DNA from: CAYJLF01 sp964371055
GTDB lineage: Bacteria; Eisenbacteria; RBG-16-71-46; CAIMUX01
Direction of reading: 5' to 3'
Assembly: GCA_964371055.1 (NCBI GenBank)
Contig: CAYJLF010000012.1
Location: 1 to 64,000 of the forward strand
DNA length: 64,000 nucleotides
Numbering within the stretch: the first letter of the stretch is position 1; every line of letters begins with the position of its first letter. The notes under the pieces were generated by a model. That model did not search any database and was not told where the DNA came from. It worked only from the letters and a program-made list of their open reading frames with translations. This document shows positions 8,295 through 16,160 of this stretch, piece after piece. Position numbers and translations under genes: made by a program.

Positions 8295-10058
8295 ATGCAG
8301 ACGGCCGGAACCGGACCCGCCGCGGGTGATGCGCCTCAGAGCGCCGCCTTCGAAGCGCTGGTGGACCGGACCTGCCGGACCCTGCTCGAACAGGATCCGG
8401 TGCGGGGATCGTGGTGGGGTCTCGAGGGAGACCATCATGGGCGGCTTCCGGCCTGCTCTCCCGAGGCGCTCGACGACGAGATCCGCATCCTGAGTGAACT
8501 TCGCGCCGAGGTCGCCGGCTTCGATCCTCGGTCCATCGAACCGCGCCAGGCGATCGACCGGGAACACACCCTCGGGCGTCTCGGCGTGGAACTCCGCGCC
8601 CTGCGAGAGCAGGCGCCCTGTCGGGTGCACCCCGAGGCGGCTGTCGAGACCCTCGTCTCCGGCCTGACCGTACACCTCCTGCCGACCTGCCTGCCGGAAG
8701 GGGATCGCCGGCTGGCCTTGCTGCACCGCCTGGAGTCGGCGCCGGCCTACCTGCGAGATGCGCGCGCCCACATCGCACGACCGGCGGCGGTCTTGACGGA
8801 GATGGCGATCCTGAACGCCGAAAACGCGCTGGCCACCCTCCCCGCGGCCCTGGAGGCGATGGCGGCCGGCGGCGGAGCGTCGATCGCGAGCGATCTGCGG
8901 CGGGCGACTTCGACCGCACTCCAGGCCCTGGACGAGCACGGCGAGTTCCTGCGGGGGACTCTCATGCCGCGCTCCGATGGAGACTTCCGCATCGGGGAGG
9001 ACGCCTTCCGCGCGCTGCTCCGGGAGGAACATCACCTGGACCTCCCGCCGGCGGAGTTGGTGTCGCTGGGAGAGCGCCTCTACCATCACACGCTGCGCGC
9101 GGTGCGCGCGGTCGCCGCGCAGATCCGCCCCGGTGAAAACTGGAGCCGCCTGTTGATCGCGCTCAAGGACGAGCATCCGGACTCCGAGGATGTGACGGCG
9201 GCCTATGAGCAGGCGGTCGCGGGCGCCCGCGGATTCGTGCGCGATCATGATCTCGTCACCCTTCCCGAGGACGAGATGATGCGCGTCCTGGAAACGCCGG
9301 GCTATGCGCGCACGCTCTCGCCTCTGGTCTCGTACGTCCCCTGCGGCCACTTCGGCGGCCCCGGTCGCGGCTTCCTGCTCGTGACTCCCCCCGACCCGGC
9401 CGACCCACCGGCGCACGTGCGAGCCAATCTGCGCGGACACACCCGGCACCTCTTCCCGCTGCGCGCGACGCGCGAGGCCTATCCGGGGCGTCATCTGCAG
9501 GCCTCGCGAACGCTGGGGTGCGGTCGAAGGCTTCGGCATGCTCTCGCCAGCCCCCTCTTCGTGGAGGGATGGAGCGCCTACGCCGTGGAGCTGATGCGAA
9601 GGGCCGGATACGCGCCCGAACTGCCGGTGCGGTTGCTGCAACTGCGCGAGCAGCTCCTCTGCGCGTGCCGTATCGTGGTCGACCTCGGGCTGCACACCGG
9701 ACAGATGTCGTTCAACGAGGCGGTCTCCTTCCTCGTGCGCAAAGCGAAGCTCGAGCGTCCGAACGCGGTCCAGGAAGTGCGCTGCTGCTGCCGGCGGCCG
9801 TCCCAGGCGCTCTGTTGCGTCCTGGGGATGCTCCTCCTGGAGGAGTTGGTCCGAGAGATGCGTTCCGGGGGAGACTTCGACCCCGGGCCGCGCGCGGTCC
9901 ACGACGCGATCCTCGCGCTCGGGCCGATTCCCTTCGCCCTGGCGCGGCGCGAACTCGGGCTCCCGCCACGTGACGGATCGCGCGATCTGTTGCGTGATCT
10001 TGCCCCCCGCGCCCGGCGGCGCGGCGTGCGGCCGCCGTCCGTCCCGGCCGTGGATTGA
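8295..10058 (+). CDS. DUF885-family protein with altered metal-binding motif
   Basis: About 587 residues, near the usual DUF885 length (550-600). DUF885 proteins are metallopeptidase-like helical proteins with a conserved HE-x-x-PGHH-LQ motif. Here the matching segment reads REAYPGRHLQ, so two of the three histidines are Arg. Downstream family hallmarks remain: FVEGWSAYAVELM and a GLHTGQMSFNEAV segment. No signal peptide is seen. Start ATG 8295 is preceded by GGGGAGGG; GTG 8289 and ATG 8235 are alternatives. The protein may be a non-catalytic relative, or may bind metal differently. It stands alone; the next gene lies 119 bases downstream on the same strand. Confidence 0.65.
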   Translation: MQTAGTGPAAGDAPQSAAFEALVDRTCRTLLEQDPVRGSWWGLEGDHHGRLPACSPEALDDEIRILSELRAEVAGFDPRSIEPRQAIDREHTLGRLGVELRALREQAPCRVHPEAAVETLVSGLTVHLLPTCLPEGDRRLALLHRLESAPAYLRDARAHIARPAAVLTEMAILNAENALATLPAALEAMAAGGGASIASDLRRATSTALQALDEHGEFLRGTLMPRSDGDFRIGEDAFRALLREEHHLDLPPAELVSLGERLYHHTLRAVRAVAAQIRPGENWSRLLIALKDEHPDSEDVTAAYEQAVAGARGFVRDHDLVTLPEDEMMRVLETPGYARTLSPLVSYVPCGHFGGPGRGFLLVTPPDPADPPAHVRANLRGHTRHLFPLRATREAYPGRHLQASRTLGCGRRLRHALASPLFVEGWSAYAVELMRRAGYAPELPVRLLQLREQLLCACRIVVDLGLHTGQMSFNEAVSFLVRKAKLERPNAVQEVRCCCRRPSQALCCVLGMLLLEELVREMRSGGDFDPGPRAVHDAILALGPIPFALARRELGLPPRDGSRDLLRDLAPRARRRGVRPPSVPAVD

Positions 10059-10177
10059 CGCCCCGGCCCCCGGCGCGCAGCCACCCCACGTCCCGTTCAA
10101 GCGATCTCCCGTCTCGGCCGATAACCGGGTGAGGACCAAGGGCCGCGGCGAGCGGCCCGGTTCCGGGAGGATCGCCC

Positions 10178-10768
10178 ATGGCCGAGCCGAGCCGCCCACG
10201 TCCGCCCATCGCCGTCGTCGGCCTGGGGGATATCACCCGGCATGACGATGCCCTGGCCCTGCGGGTGCTGGGGCGCGTCCGCACGCTCGTCGGAGAGATC
10301 GGGGTGGCGCGCGCCCGGGCCCATGGGGATGGCGGACGGCCCGCGTCGGGCGCCGCGTCGACGTCGGTTCTCACTCCTCCCGGCACTCTCATCGAGTGGA
10401 TCGAGGGGGGGAGCGATCCGGAGCGCCTCGATCCAGTGCTGGGCGGACGGCGCCGGGTGGTCCTGGTCGACGCGGTCCGGGTCGGCGGCAAGGCCGGCGC
10501 GGTCCACCATTGGCACCTTCGCTGCGATCCAGGATCGAAGCTCACCCGCGTGCAGCATTACAACGGCAGGTCTTCGCTCGGGCTGCAACACCTGGCCCTC
10601 TGGCTCGAGGATGAACTCCCCGAGCACGGCACCGACCTGATCGGAATCCAGGCGGTCGACTTGACCGAAGGCGAAGGCCTCTCCCGTCCGATCACACGTC
10701 TGTTGCCCTCGATCTCGGCCCAGGTCGCCGGCCTGCTGGTGCGCATCCTCGAGGAGGAGGGCTGGTAG
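10178..10768 (+). CDS. Hydrogenase-maturation-protease-like protein (HybD/HycI fold)
   Basis: A product of 196 residues; start ATG 10178 with GGGAGG seven bases upstream. It follows the pattern of [NiFe]-hydrogenase maturation endopeptidases: VVGLGDITRHDD (family G-x-G-N-x-L-x-x-D-D/E-G), an EWIEGG segment, LVDAV with the central Asp, and GIQAVDLTEGEGLS (family G-I-Q-P-x-x-x-x-x-G-x-x-L-S). Known members clip the C-terminus of the large hydrogenase subunit and use Glu/Asp, Asp and His to bind nickel. The usual His after S-S is not evident here (SSLGLQHL), and no hydrogenase gene is in the window. It may act on a distant hydrogenase or be a repurposed relative. Confidence 0.6.
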   Translation: MAEPSRPRPPIAVVGLGDITRHDDALALRVLGRVRTLVGEIGVARARAHGDGGRPASGAASTSVLTPPGTLIEWIEGGSDPERLDPVLGGRRRVVLVDAVRVGGKAGAVHHWHLRCDPGSKLTRVQHYNGRSSLGLQHLALWLEDELPEHGTDLIGIQAVDLTEGEGLSRPITRLLPSISAQVAGLLVRILEEEGW

Positions 10769-10817
10769 CGTCGCGGCTCCGCCGTGCGTTCGGTCGATCT
10801 TCCCTCGTTCGTCGATC

Positions 10818-10846
10818 TTGCCCCGCCCCATCCGGTTTCCTATCGT
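10818..10846 (+). promoter_or_regulatory. Promoter for sirtuin-mutM pair
   Basis: TTGCCC (10818-10823), a 17-base spacer, and TATCGT (10841-10846), 51 bases before ATG 10897. Confidence 0.55.
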
Positions 10847-10896
10847 TGCCGTGTCGCGTCGCGGCCTGCTCGCGACATGGCCGGAGGTGGATGCCG

Positions 10897-11649
10897 ATGG
10901 AGCAACCGCTGGATGAAGCCGCGCGTCTCCTGCGCGGCGCCGGATCGCTCGCCATTCTGACCGGAGCCGGGGTCAGCGCGGAGTCGGGCGTGCCGACCTT
11001 TCGCGATGCGCAGACCGGCTTCTGGGCCCGGTTTGATCCCGAGACCCTGGCGTCGCCGCGTGGATTCGACGCCGATCCGGGGCTGGTCTGGCGCTGGTAC
11101 ATGGAGCGGCTTCGCGGCGTGGAGCGGGCCGAGCCGAATCCGGGGCATCGCGCCATCGCCCGCCTCGAGGCGCGCTTCGGGGAGGAGTTCCTTCTCATCA
11201 CGCAGAACGTCGACGACCTGCACGAAAGAGCCGGATCGCGGCGCGTGGTCCATCTGCACGGCAGCATCGCGCGCTTTCACTGCCGTCGTTGCGGAGCCCC
11301 GCACCTGCTGACGCCGGCCGATCGCGAGGCGCCGCACCCGCCGCCGTGCGCCGCCTGCGGTGATTTCGTCCGACCCGGCGTGGTCTGGTTCGGCGAGATG
11401 CTCCCGGTCGAAGCGTTGCAGCGCGCGGAGGCCTGGGTGCGGGCCGCGGACGTGACCCTCGTCGCGGGCACCTCGGGCGCCGTCTATCCCGCGGCGGACC
11501 TGCCGTTCGCCGCGCTCGGCGCCTCGCGTCCGGTCATCGATGTCAATCCCGACAGAAGTCCCATCTCGGCCGCGGCCACCGTCCACCTGCAGGGGCGAAG
11601 CGGCGAGACGCTGCCGCGGCTTCTGGCCCGGCTGGAAGCGCCGGCCTGA
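10897..11649 (+). CDS. cobB: NAD-dependent protein deacylase, Sir2 family
   Basis: A product of 250 residues, typical of bacterial CobB-type sirtuins, which remove acyl groups from lysine using NAD. Motifs in order: GAGVSAESGVPTFRD (NAD loop), a WYMER segment giving a Tyr-x-x-Arg pair as in class III desuccinylases, TQNVDDLHERAG, catalytic His in VVHLHGS, two C-x-x-C zinc pairs (CRRC, CAAC), and AGTSGAVYPAA. ATG 10897 is chosen because GGAGGTGG lies at suitable spacing; ATG 10891 is too close to it. It is followed 25 bases later by the mutM-type gene, so the two are probably cotranscribed. Confidence 0.9.
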   Translation: MEQPLDEAARLLRGAGSLAILTGAGVSAESGVPTFRDAQTGFWARFDPETLASPRGFDADPGLVWRWYMERLRGVERAEPNPGHRAIARLEARFGEEFLLITQNVDDLHERAGSRRVVHLHGSIARFHCRRCGAPHLLTPADREAPHPPPCAACGDFVRPGVVWFGEMLPVEALQRAEAWVRAADVTLVAGTSGAVYPAADLPFAALGASRPVIDVNPDRSPISAAATVHLQGRSGETLPRLLARLEAPA

Positions 11650-11674
11650 GGCTGCCGGCCGAGCCGGGGGGAGC

Positions 11675-12598
11675 ATGCCGGAACTGGCTGAGGTCGAGTT
11701 CTACCGCCGACGGTGGGATGCCTGCGCGGGGCGGAGGATCGAGCGGGTCGATCTGCACGCGCAGAAGCGGATCTTCCGCGCATGCGATACCCGCGCTCTG
11801 ACGGGCTCGTTGACGGGGGCGATCCTGATCGGCTCCGAGGCGCGCGGCAAACAGATGCTCTTCCGCTTCAGCGGAGGCGCATGGCTGGGCATCCACCTCG
11901 GGATGACGGGAAGGTTGCGGGTCGATGCGGGGCCGGCGGCGGAGGCGATCGCCCCGAGCCAGGAGCCGACCCGTCACACGCCGGCTCTCGATCCGCGGCA
12001 TGACCACCTGACTCTGCGGCAGGCGGCGGGACGACTCGTCTTCTCCGATCCGCGCCTCTTCGGTCGCGTTCGATTCGACCGGGGGAGCGAGCCCCCGGAG
12101 TGGTGGCGCGCGCTTCCCCCGTCTTTGCTCGATCGGGAGTTCGATCACTCCGCGCTGCACTCCTTCCTGCGCCGGCGGGCGCGCTCGCCGATCAAGGCGG
12201 TGCTCCTGATGCAGGAGCGGTTCCCCGGCATCGGAAACTGGATGGCCGATGAGATCCTCTGGCGGGCGGGAGTGCATCCGTCCACCCCCGCCGGCGCGAT
12301 CGAGGGGGAGAGCGTGGCCCGCCTCTGGCGCGAGATCCGCTTCGTCGCCCGCGGCGCGCTGCGATCGATCGGGGAAGAGGGGCGCGATCTGCCGCGCCAC
12401 TGGCTCTTCCATCAACGCTGGTCCGACGACGGGACCTGTCCGCGGAGCGGAGTCGCACTCGTACGCGAGCCGATCGGGGGGAGGACCACCTGCTGGTCGC
12501 CTGGGGTGCAGGGGCCGGCGCCCCGCGGCCGGCGCCCCGCGGTCAGCGGGGACGGGTCGGTTCGGGGCGCAGCAGGAACCGCGCGATCTCCTCGGTGA
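11675..12598 (+). CDS. mutM: Formamidopyrimidine-DNA glycosylase (Fpg/MutM-like), degenerate zinc finger
   Basis: A product of 307 residues of the Fpg/Nei family, which excises oxidised bases. The N-terminus is M-PELAEVE, keeping the catalytic Pro2 and Glu3; Lys59 in RGKQ matches the family Lys57. HLGMTGRL, DPRLFGR and PGIGNWMADE (the H2TH region) are present. The C-terminal zinc finger normally has two C-x-x-C pairs; here they read CPRSG and TTCWSPGVQ, so one Cys of each pair is lost, while the lesion-contacting Arg in GGRTT remains. About 30 extra residues follow, and the 3' end overlaps the convergent hydrolase by 56 bases. It could be a true zinc-less enzyme or a decaying gene end. Confidence 0.85.
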   Translation: MPELAEVEFYRRRWDACAGRRIERVDLHAQKRIFRACDTRALTGSLTGAILIGSEARGKQMLFRFSGGAWLGIHLGMTGRLRVDAGPAAEAIAPSQEPTRHTPALDPRHDHLTLRQAAGRLVFSDPRLFGRVRFDRGSEPPEWWRALPPSLLDREFDHSALHSFLRRRARSPIKAVLLMQERFPGIGNWMADEILWRAGVHPSTPAGAIEGESVARLWREIRFVARGALRSIGEEGRDLPRHWLFHQRWSDDGTCPRSGVALVREPIGGRTTCWSPGVQGPAPRGRRPAVSGDGSVRGAAGTARSPR

Positions 12599-13304
12599 AG
12601 GCGTGCCGGCGCCACGTCTCCATTCCCATCACGTGAGCGGCCTCCGGCACGACCCAGATCGCCGCCTCGGGGATCGTCTTCCCCATCGCGATCAGGTCGT
12701 CCAGGGGGACTAAGGGGTCGCGGTCGCCGCCGATGAGGAGGGTGGGAGCGGCCACCCGCGCGAGGTCGGCGAGAGCGAGGGAGGCATCCGGCCGCTCGAA
12801 GAGTTCGGCCACCCGACGGATGACCGCCTGCCAGGCCATCGGCCCTCCCTGGGGAGCATGCTCCCGCTCCATCCACCGCTCCATCCTCCACTGCCGCCAG
12901 TTCTCCGGCGTGGCCATCCGCTCCAGCGCGGCCTGCATCGACGGGAGGACGCGGTAGCCTGAGCGATAGAGGACGAGGCGATCGACCCGCTCCGGCGCGC
13001 GGAGGGCGAGGCGCAAGGCCGTCGCTCCCCCCATCGACGAGCCGACGACGTGCGTGCGTGCGATTTCCAGATTGTCCAGCAATCGCAGCACGGCATCGGC
13101 CATCGAACCGAGGGTGAGGTCCGGCGGGGCCGGGCTCGCGCCGTGTCCCAGCGCAGAGGGGGCGACGATGCGAAAACGCTCCTTCCATGTGCCCCCAAAC
13201 GGATCCCACTCGTGATGCGTCATCCCGCCCGCGTGCAGGAGCAAGAGCGGGGGCGCCACGACGGAACCCTGGACGGCAGTGTCGAGCGGAAGCGGATTCG
13301 GCAT
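12543..13304 (-). CDS. Alpha/beta-hydrolase fold protein
   Basis: A product of 253 residues. Start ATG at 13304 with AGGAGG four bases upstream. Fold markers: LLLLHAGGMTHHEW (HG-type oxyanion loop region), nucleophile elbow GSSMGG, acid in GGDRDPLVP, and catalytic His in PEAAHVMG. No signal peptide, so probably cytoplasmic. The substrate cannot be told from sequence; esterase, lactonase or ring-cleavage hydrolases share this layout. It diverges from the ATP synthase operon. Confidence 0.85.
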   Translation of the reverse strand: MPNPLPLDTAVQGSVVAPPLLLLHAGGMTHHEWDPFGGTWKERFRIVAPSALGHGASPAPPDLTLGSMADAVLRLLDNLEIARTHVVGSSMGGATALRLALRAPERVDRLVLYRSGYRVLPSMQAALERMATPENWRQWRMERWMEREHAPQGGPMAWQAVIRRVAELFERPDASLALADLARVAAPTLLIGGDRDPLVPLDDLIAMGKTIPEAAIWVVPEAAHVMGMETWRRHAFTEEIARFLLRPEPTRPR

Positions 13305-13341
13305 GGTTCCTCCTGTCCCGCGACGGGCCGGGACAAAGCGG

Positions 13342-13371
13342 TTGACAGTCGCACAACCGGCTTATCATAAT
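13342..13371 (+). promoter_or_regulatory. Strong promoter of the ATP synthase operon
   Basis: Consensus TTGACA (13342-13347) followed by CATAAT (13366-13371, spacer 18); an overlapping TATCAT (13363-13368) has spacer 15. The leader to ATG 13565 is about 187 bases. Confidence 0.8.
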
Positions 13372-13455
13372 CCGCCGTTGCGCGTTCGGGCAGCGCGCCC
13401 GGATGATCCGGGTCCGCCGGTGCGGCAGGGATCGGCCCAACGCGGCAGGGCCGTC

Positions 13456-13540
13456 GTGGCTGCGTGGCTGCGTCGCAGTGGCTGCGTAGCTGTCGCGCGT
13501 AGCTGTGGCGCGTAGCTGTGGCTGGGCCGCTGTAGCTGGG
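13456..13540 (+). repeat. Short direct repeats in atp leader
   Basis: Imperfect repeats of GTGGCTGC and GCGTAGCTGT fill about 85 bases of the untranslated leader (for example CGCGTAGCTGT at 13496 and again about 14 bases later). Function unknown; it could form alternative hairpins. Confidence 0.6.
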
Positions 13541-13564
13541 CCCCGCCCCGGACAGGGGGCAGGG

Positions 13565-13804
13565 ATGGACCGGGACCCAGAGAAGCGTTTTCGGTACATC
13601 CGGCTGATCGGCTCCCTGGGAACGGTGCCGCTGATGCTGGGGGCCGGCCCCCTCTTGGGGTTCTTCGCCGGCCGGTGGCTGGACGCGCGCCTGCACACGA
13701 CACCGTGGTTGCAGTTCATCCTTCTGGGGCTCGGCTTCGGGGCCGCGGTGCGGCACCTCGTACGGGTGGTGAACGAAGCGAAGCGGGACATCGACCGGAT
13801 GTAG
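13565..13804 (+). CDS. atpZ: AtpZ/AtpI-type small membrane subunit of ATP synthase operon
   Basis: A product of 79 residues with two membrane helices (about residues 12-35 and 45-64), and a Gly-rich G-x-x-x-G pattern in the first. This matches the short 'ATPase gene 1' family found first in many atp operons, linked to magnesium/calcium transport or assembly of the c-ring. Start ATG 13565 follows AGGGGG at 13552-13557. The stop is 24 bases before the next gene. Confidence 0.75.
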   Translation: MDRDPEKRFRYIRLIGSLGTVPLMLGAGPLLGFFAGRWLDARLHTTPWLQFILLGLGFGAAVRHLVRVVNEAKRDIDRM

Positions 13805-13828
13805 AGACAGGTCGTCGAGGATCGGCGG

Positions 13829-15193
13829 TTGGACAGAGGGGAGAAGAGCAGGGACGTGAGGTCGGGGGCGGAGGTGGTGCAGCCGAAGGCGGTGCAACCG
13901 GGGGCGGTGCAGCCGGGGGGACTCGTGGCGAACGACCTGGGACCGGGATTTCTCCGGCGCGTACGGAGTGCGTCGCTCCTGGTCGGGGCTCTCGGGATTC
14001 TGGCGTTGACCGTCTATGGCGGCTGGAAAGCGGGAGCCGCCGCCGCCTCGGGGCTGGCCATTTCCATCATCAATCTCCGCCTGCTGGAAGAGCTCTTTCG
14101 CCGGCTCCTGACGCCGGAATTGCGCAGCGGCAAGCTCCTGGCGCTGGTCTTCGCCTGCAAGCTGCCCCTCCTGGTCGGAGGGACCGCCCTCGCGCTCGGC
14201 CCGTTCGACCTTTCGCCCCTCTGGTATGCGATCGGGTTCTCGACCGTGTTGTTCGTCGCAGTGCTCAAAGTGGTCGGGATCGTTCTCACCCGCGCCCAGG
14301 GCCGCGATGGTCGCTGGCAGTGGCCCGGCTCCACCTCCGCGCTTCTTCTCGCCGGCGCCTCGTTGGCGGGGAGCGGACTCCTGCTCGCGCCCCGGACCGC
14401 GTTCGCTTCGGGCGAAGGGGTGCCCGAGCTGCCGAACCTGCTCCACCTGCTCTATCTCTACAACCCGGACCAGCCGTGGGCGAAGTTCCTCAACGAGTGG
14501 CAGAACCCGATCTTCTCCACTCTCGTGATCGTCGTGCTCTGCGTGCTGGCGGGACGGGTCTATACGCGCCGGGCGATGGTGCCCTCCGGGCTGCAGAACG
14601 CCGTCGAGGCGATCGTCGAGGGGTTCAGCAACTTCATCCTCGGCATCCTCGGACCGCGCGGGAAGGAATTCATCCCGTTCCTCGGGACTCTCTTCCTCTA
14701 CATCTGGTTCAACAACCTGGCCGGGCTGATCCCGTTTTCGAAGGCGCCCACCTCGGTCTTCAACACGACGGTTTCGCTCGGGATCTGTGTCTTCTGCTAC
14801 GTGCAGTACACCGGCATCAGCAAGCTGGGGCTGGGCGGTTATCTGCACCATCTGCTGGGCTCGCCGCGGGACGTGATGGGCTGGGCGATGGTCCCCCTCA
14901 TGCTGCCGCTGCACCTGATCGAGGAGGTCGCCAAGCCGGTCAGCCTCTCGCTTCGTCTCTTCGGCAACATCATGGGGGAGGATGTGCTCCTCGGCGTCTT
15001 CGCCGGACTTGGGGTCGCGATGCTGGCCTTCACGAAGCTGCCGATCGGAGTGCCGCTGCACCTGCCGTTCATCTTCCTCGCGATCCTGCTCAGCACGATC
15101 CAGGCTTTGGTCTTCACGCTGCTCTCGACCATCTACTTCCTGCAGATGCTGCCGCACGAGGACCACGGCGAGGAGGAACACGCTCACCATTGA
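13829..15193 (+). CDS. atpB: ATP synthase subunit a fused to an AtpI-like domain
   Basis: One uninterrupted frame of 454 residues, far longer than a usual subunit a (230-300). Residues 42-153 look like a separate ATP synthase subunit I: four membrane helices with the INLRLLEELFRR pattern. Residues 170-195 form a signal-peptide-like segment ending in an A-x-A site (AFA then SGEG). Residues 197-454 are subunit a, with the essential Arg376 in SLSLRLFGN and a His/Glu-rich C-terminus. Subunit a forms the proton half-channels against the c-ring. Start TTG 13829 has GAGG eight bases upstream; GTG 13856 or GTG 13925 could be used. It may be a true fusion, or a precursor cut by signal peptidase into two proteins. 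Confidence 0.85.
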   Translation: MDRGEKSRDVRSGAEVVQPKAVQPGAVQPGGLVANDLGPGFLRRVRSASLLVGALGILALTVYGGWKAGAAAASGLAISIINLRLLEELFRRLLTPELRSGKLLALVFACKLPLLVGGTALALGPFDLSPLWYAIGFSTVLFVAVLKVVGIVLTRAQGRDGRWQWPGSTSALLLAGASLAGSGLLLAPRTAFASGEGVPELPNLLHLLYLYNPDQPWAKFLNEWQNPIFSTLVIVVLCVLAGRVYTRRAMVPSGLQNAVEAIVEGFSNFILGILGPRGKEFIPFLGTLFLYIWFNNLAGLIPFSKAPTSVFNTTVSLGICVFCYVQYTGISKLGLGGYLHHLLGSPRDVMGWAMVPLMLPLHLIEEVAKPVSLSLRLFGNIMGEDVLLGVFAGLGVAMLAFTKLPIGVPLHLPFIFLAILLSTIQALVFTLLSTIYFLQMLPHEDHGEEEHAHH

Positions 15194-15320
15194 AAGGTGG
15201 AGAAGAACGGACCGGACGCGGACGCGGCGAATGGAAGCAGAAGGCCGCGCGTGCGAACGGCCCGGGTCGGTAGGGAACGGTACGGAACGCAACGGAAACG
15301 AAACCACAGGAGGATCTGTC

Positions 15321-15566
15321 ATGGCGGACTTCAACACCCTGGGACTGGCGCTGCCGATCGGACTCGGGATCGCGGCGGTCGGCTCGGGCCTCGGCCTGGG
15401 CAAGGCCGTGGCGGCGGCGATGGAAGCGATGGGACGTCAACCCGAGGCGGCGGGCAAGATCCAGGTCGGCATGGTGATCGGTGCGGCCTTCATCGAGGCG
15501 CTCACGATCTACGCGCTCGTCACCGTCTTCGTGCTGCAGGGGAAGATCCCGACGCCGGGACACTGA
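15321..15566 (+). CDS. atpE: ATP synthase subunit c
   Basis: A product of 81 residues forming the c-ring monomer. Two helices flank the RQPE loop; the ion-binding carboxylate is Glu59 in AAFIEALTIY. The Gln and Ser/Thr that mark sodium-type rings are not at the expected places, so proton coupling is more likely. Start ATG 15321 has a perfect AGGAGG seven bases upstream, fitting the high copy number of this subunit. A 127-base gap separates it from atpB. Confidence 0.95.
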   Translation: MADFNTLGLALPIGLGIAAVGSGLGLGKAVAAAMEAMGRQPEAAGKIQVGMVIGAAFIEALTIYALVTVFVLQGKIPTPGH

Positions 15567-15659
15567 TCGGGGCGGCTCGAGTCCGCGGAACCGGCAAGAC
15601 CGGACGTTGAGCCGCGCCCCGGCTGAACGGGGAGCGCGGCTCGCGCTGGGGAGAAGCTG

Positions 15660-16160
15660 ATGCAGGTAATCTGGGCGCAGGTCATCACCCACATCATCGG
15701 GTTCGTGATCGCGGTCCTGATCCTGAAGAGATTCGCGTGGGGACCGATCCTGCAGCTCCTGGAGGAGCGCCGCGCGAAGATCCAGGGTGAGTTCGACCGG
15801 GTCGAGTCGTCCCGTCGCGAGGTGATCTCCCTCCGCGAGCAGGTCGAGGCGCAGCTGCGTGACATCGAGACGCAGCGCCGGGCCCGTCTTCAGGACGGGG
15901 TCAACGAGGGACGCCGGGTCGGCAACGAGATCGAGGAGCAGGCACGGCAGGAACGTGTCGCGCTGATGCAGCGCACCCAGGAGGACATCGGTCGCGAGTG
16001 GGACAAGGCGCACGTCGCCTTGCGGAACGACATGGCGTCGATGGTCATCCGCGCGACCGAGCAGCTCCTGAGGGAGGAGGTCGATGACGAGCGGCACCGT
16101 CGCCTCGTGGCCGACTACCTCAAGGAGATCGAGGCCGCCGCGCCGGAGCACCTGCGATGA
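15660..16160 (+). CDS. atpF: ATP synthase subunit b
   Basis: A product of 166 residues with one N-terminal membrane helix (about residues 3-22), then a long charged, heptad-rich coiled coil, as expected for the peripheral stalk linking Fo subunit a to F1 delta. Start ATG 15660 follows GGGGAGA. Its stop overlaps the atpH start (ATGA). Confidence 0.93.
   Translation: MQVIWAQVITHIIGFVIAVLILKRFAWGPILQLLEERRAKIQGEFDRVESSRREVISLREQVEAQLRDIETQRRARLQDGVNEGRRVGNEIEEQARQERVALMQRTQEDIGREWDKAHVALRNDMASMVIRATEQLLREEVDDERHRRLVADYLKEIEAAAPEHLR

Noticed and set aside
7938..10199. Long minus-strand open frame opposite the DUF885-like gene
   Set aside because: Low-complexity Arg/Gly/Pro product with no recognisable motif; the opposite strand encodes the family protein.
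13220..15403. Long minus-strand open frame opposite atpZ-atpB
   Set aside because: Highly charged, Glu/Arg-rich shadow of membrane-protein codons; the opposite strand is clearly atp.
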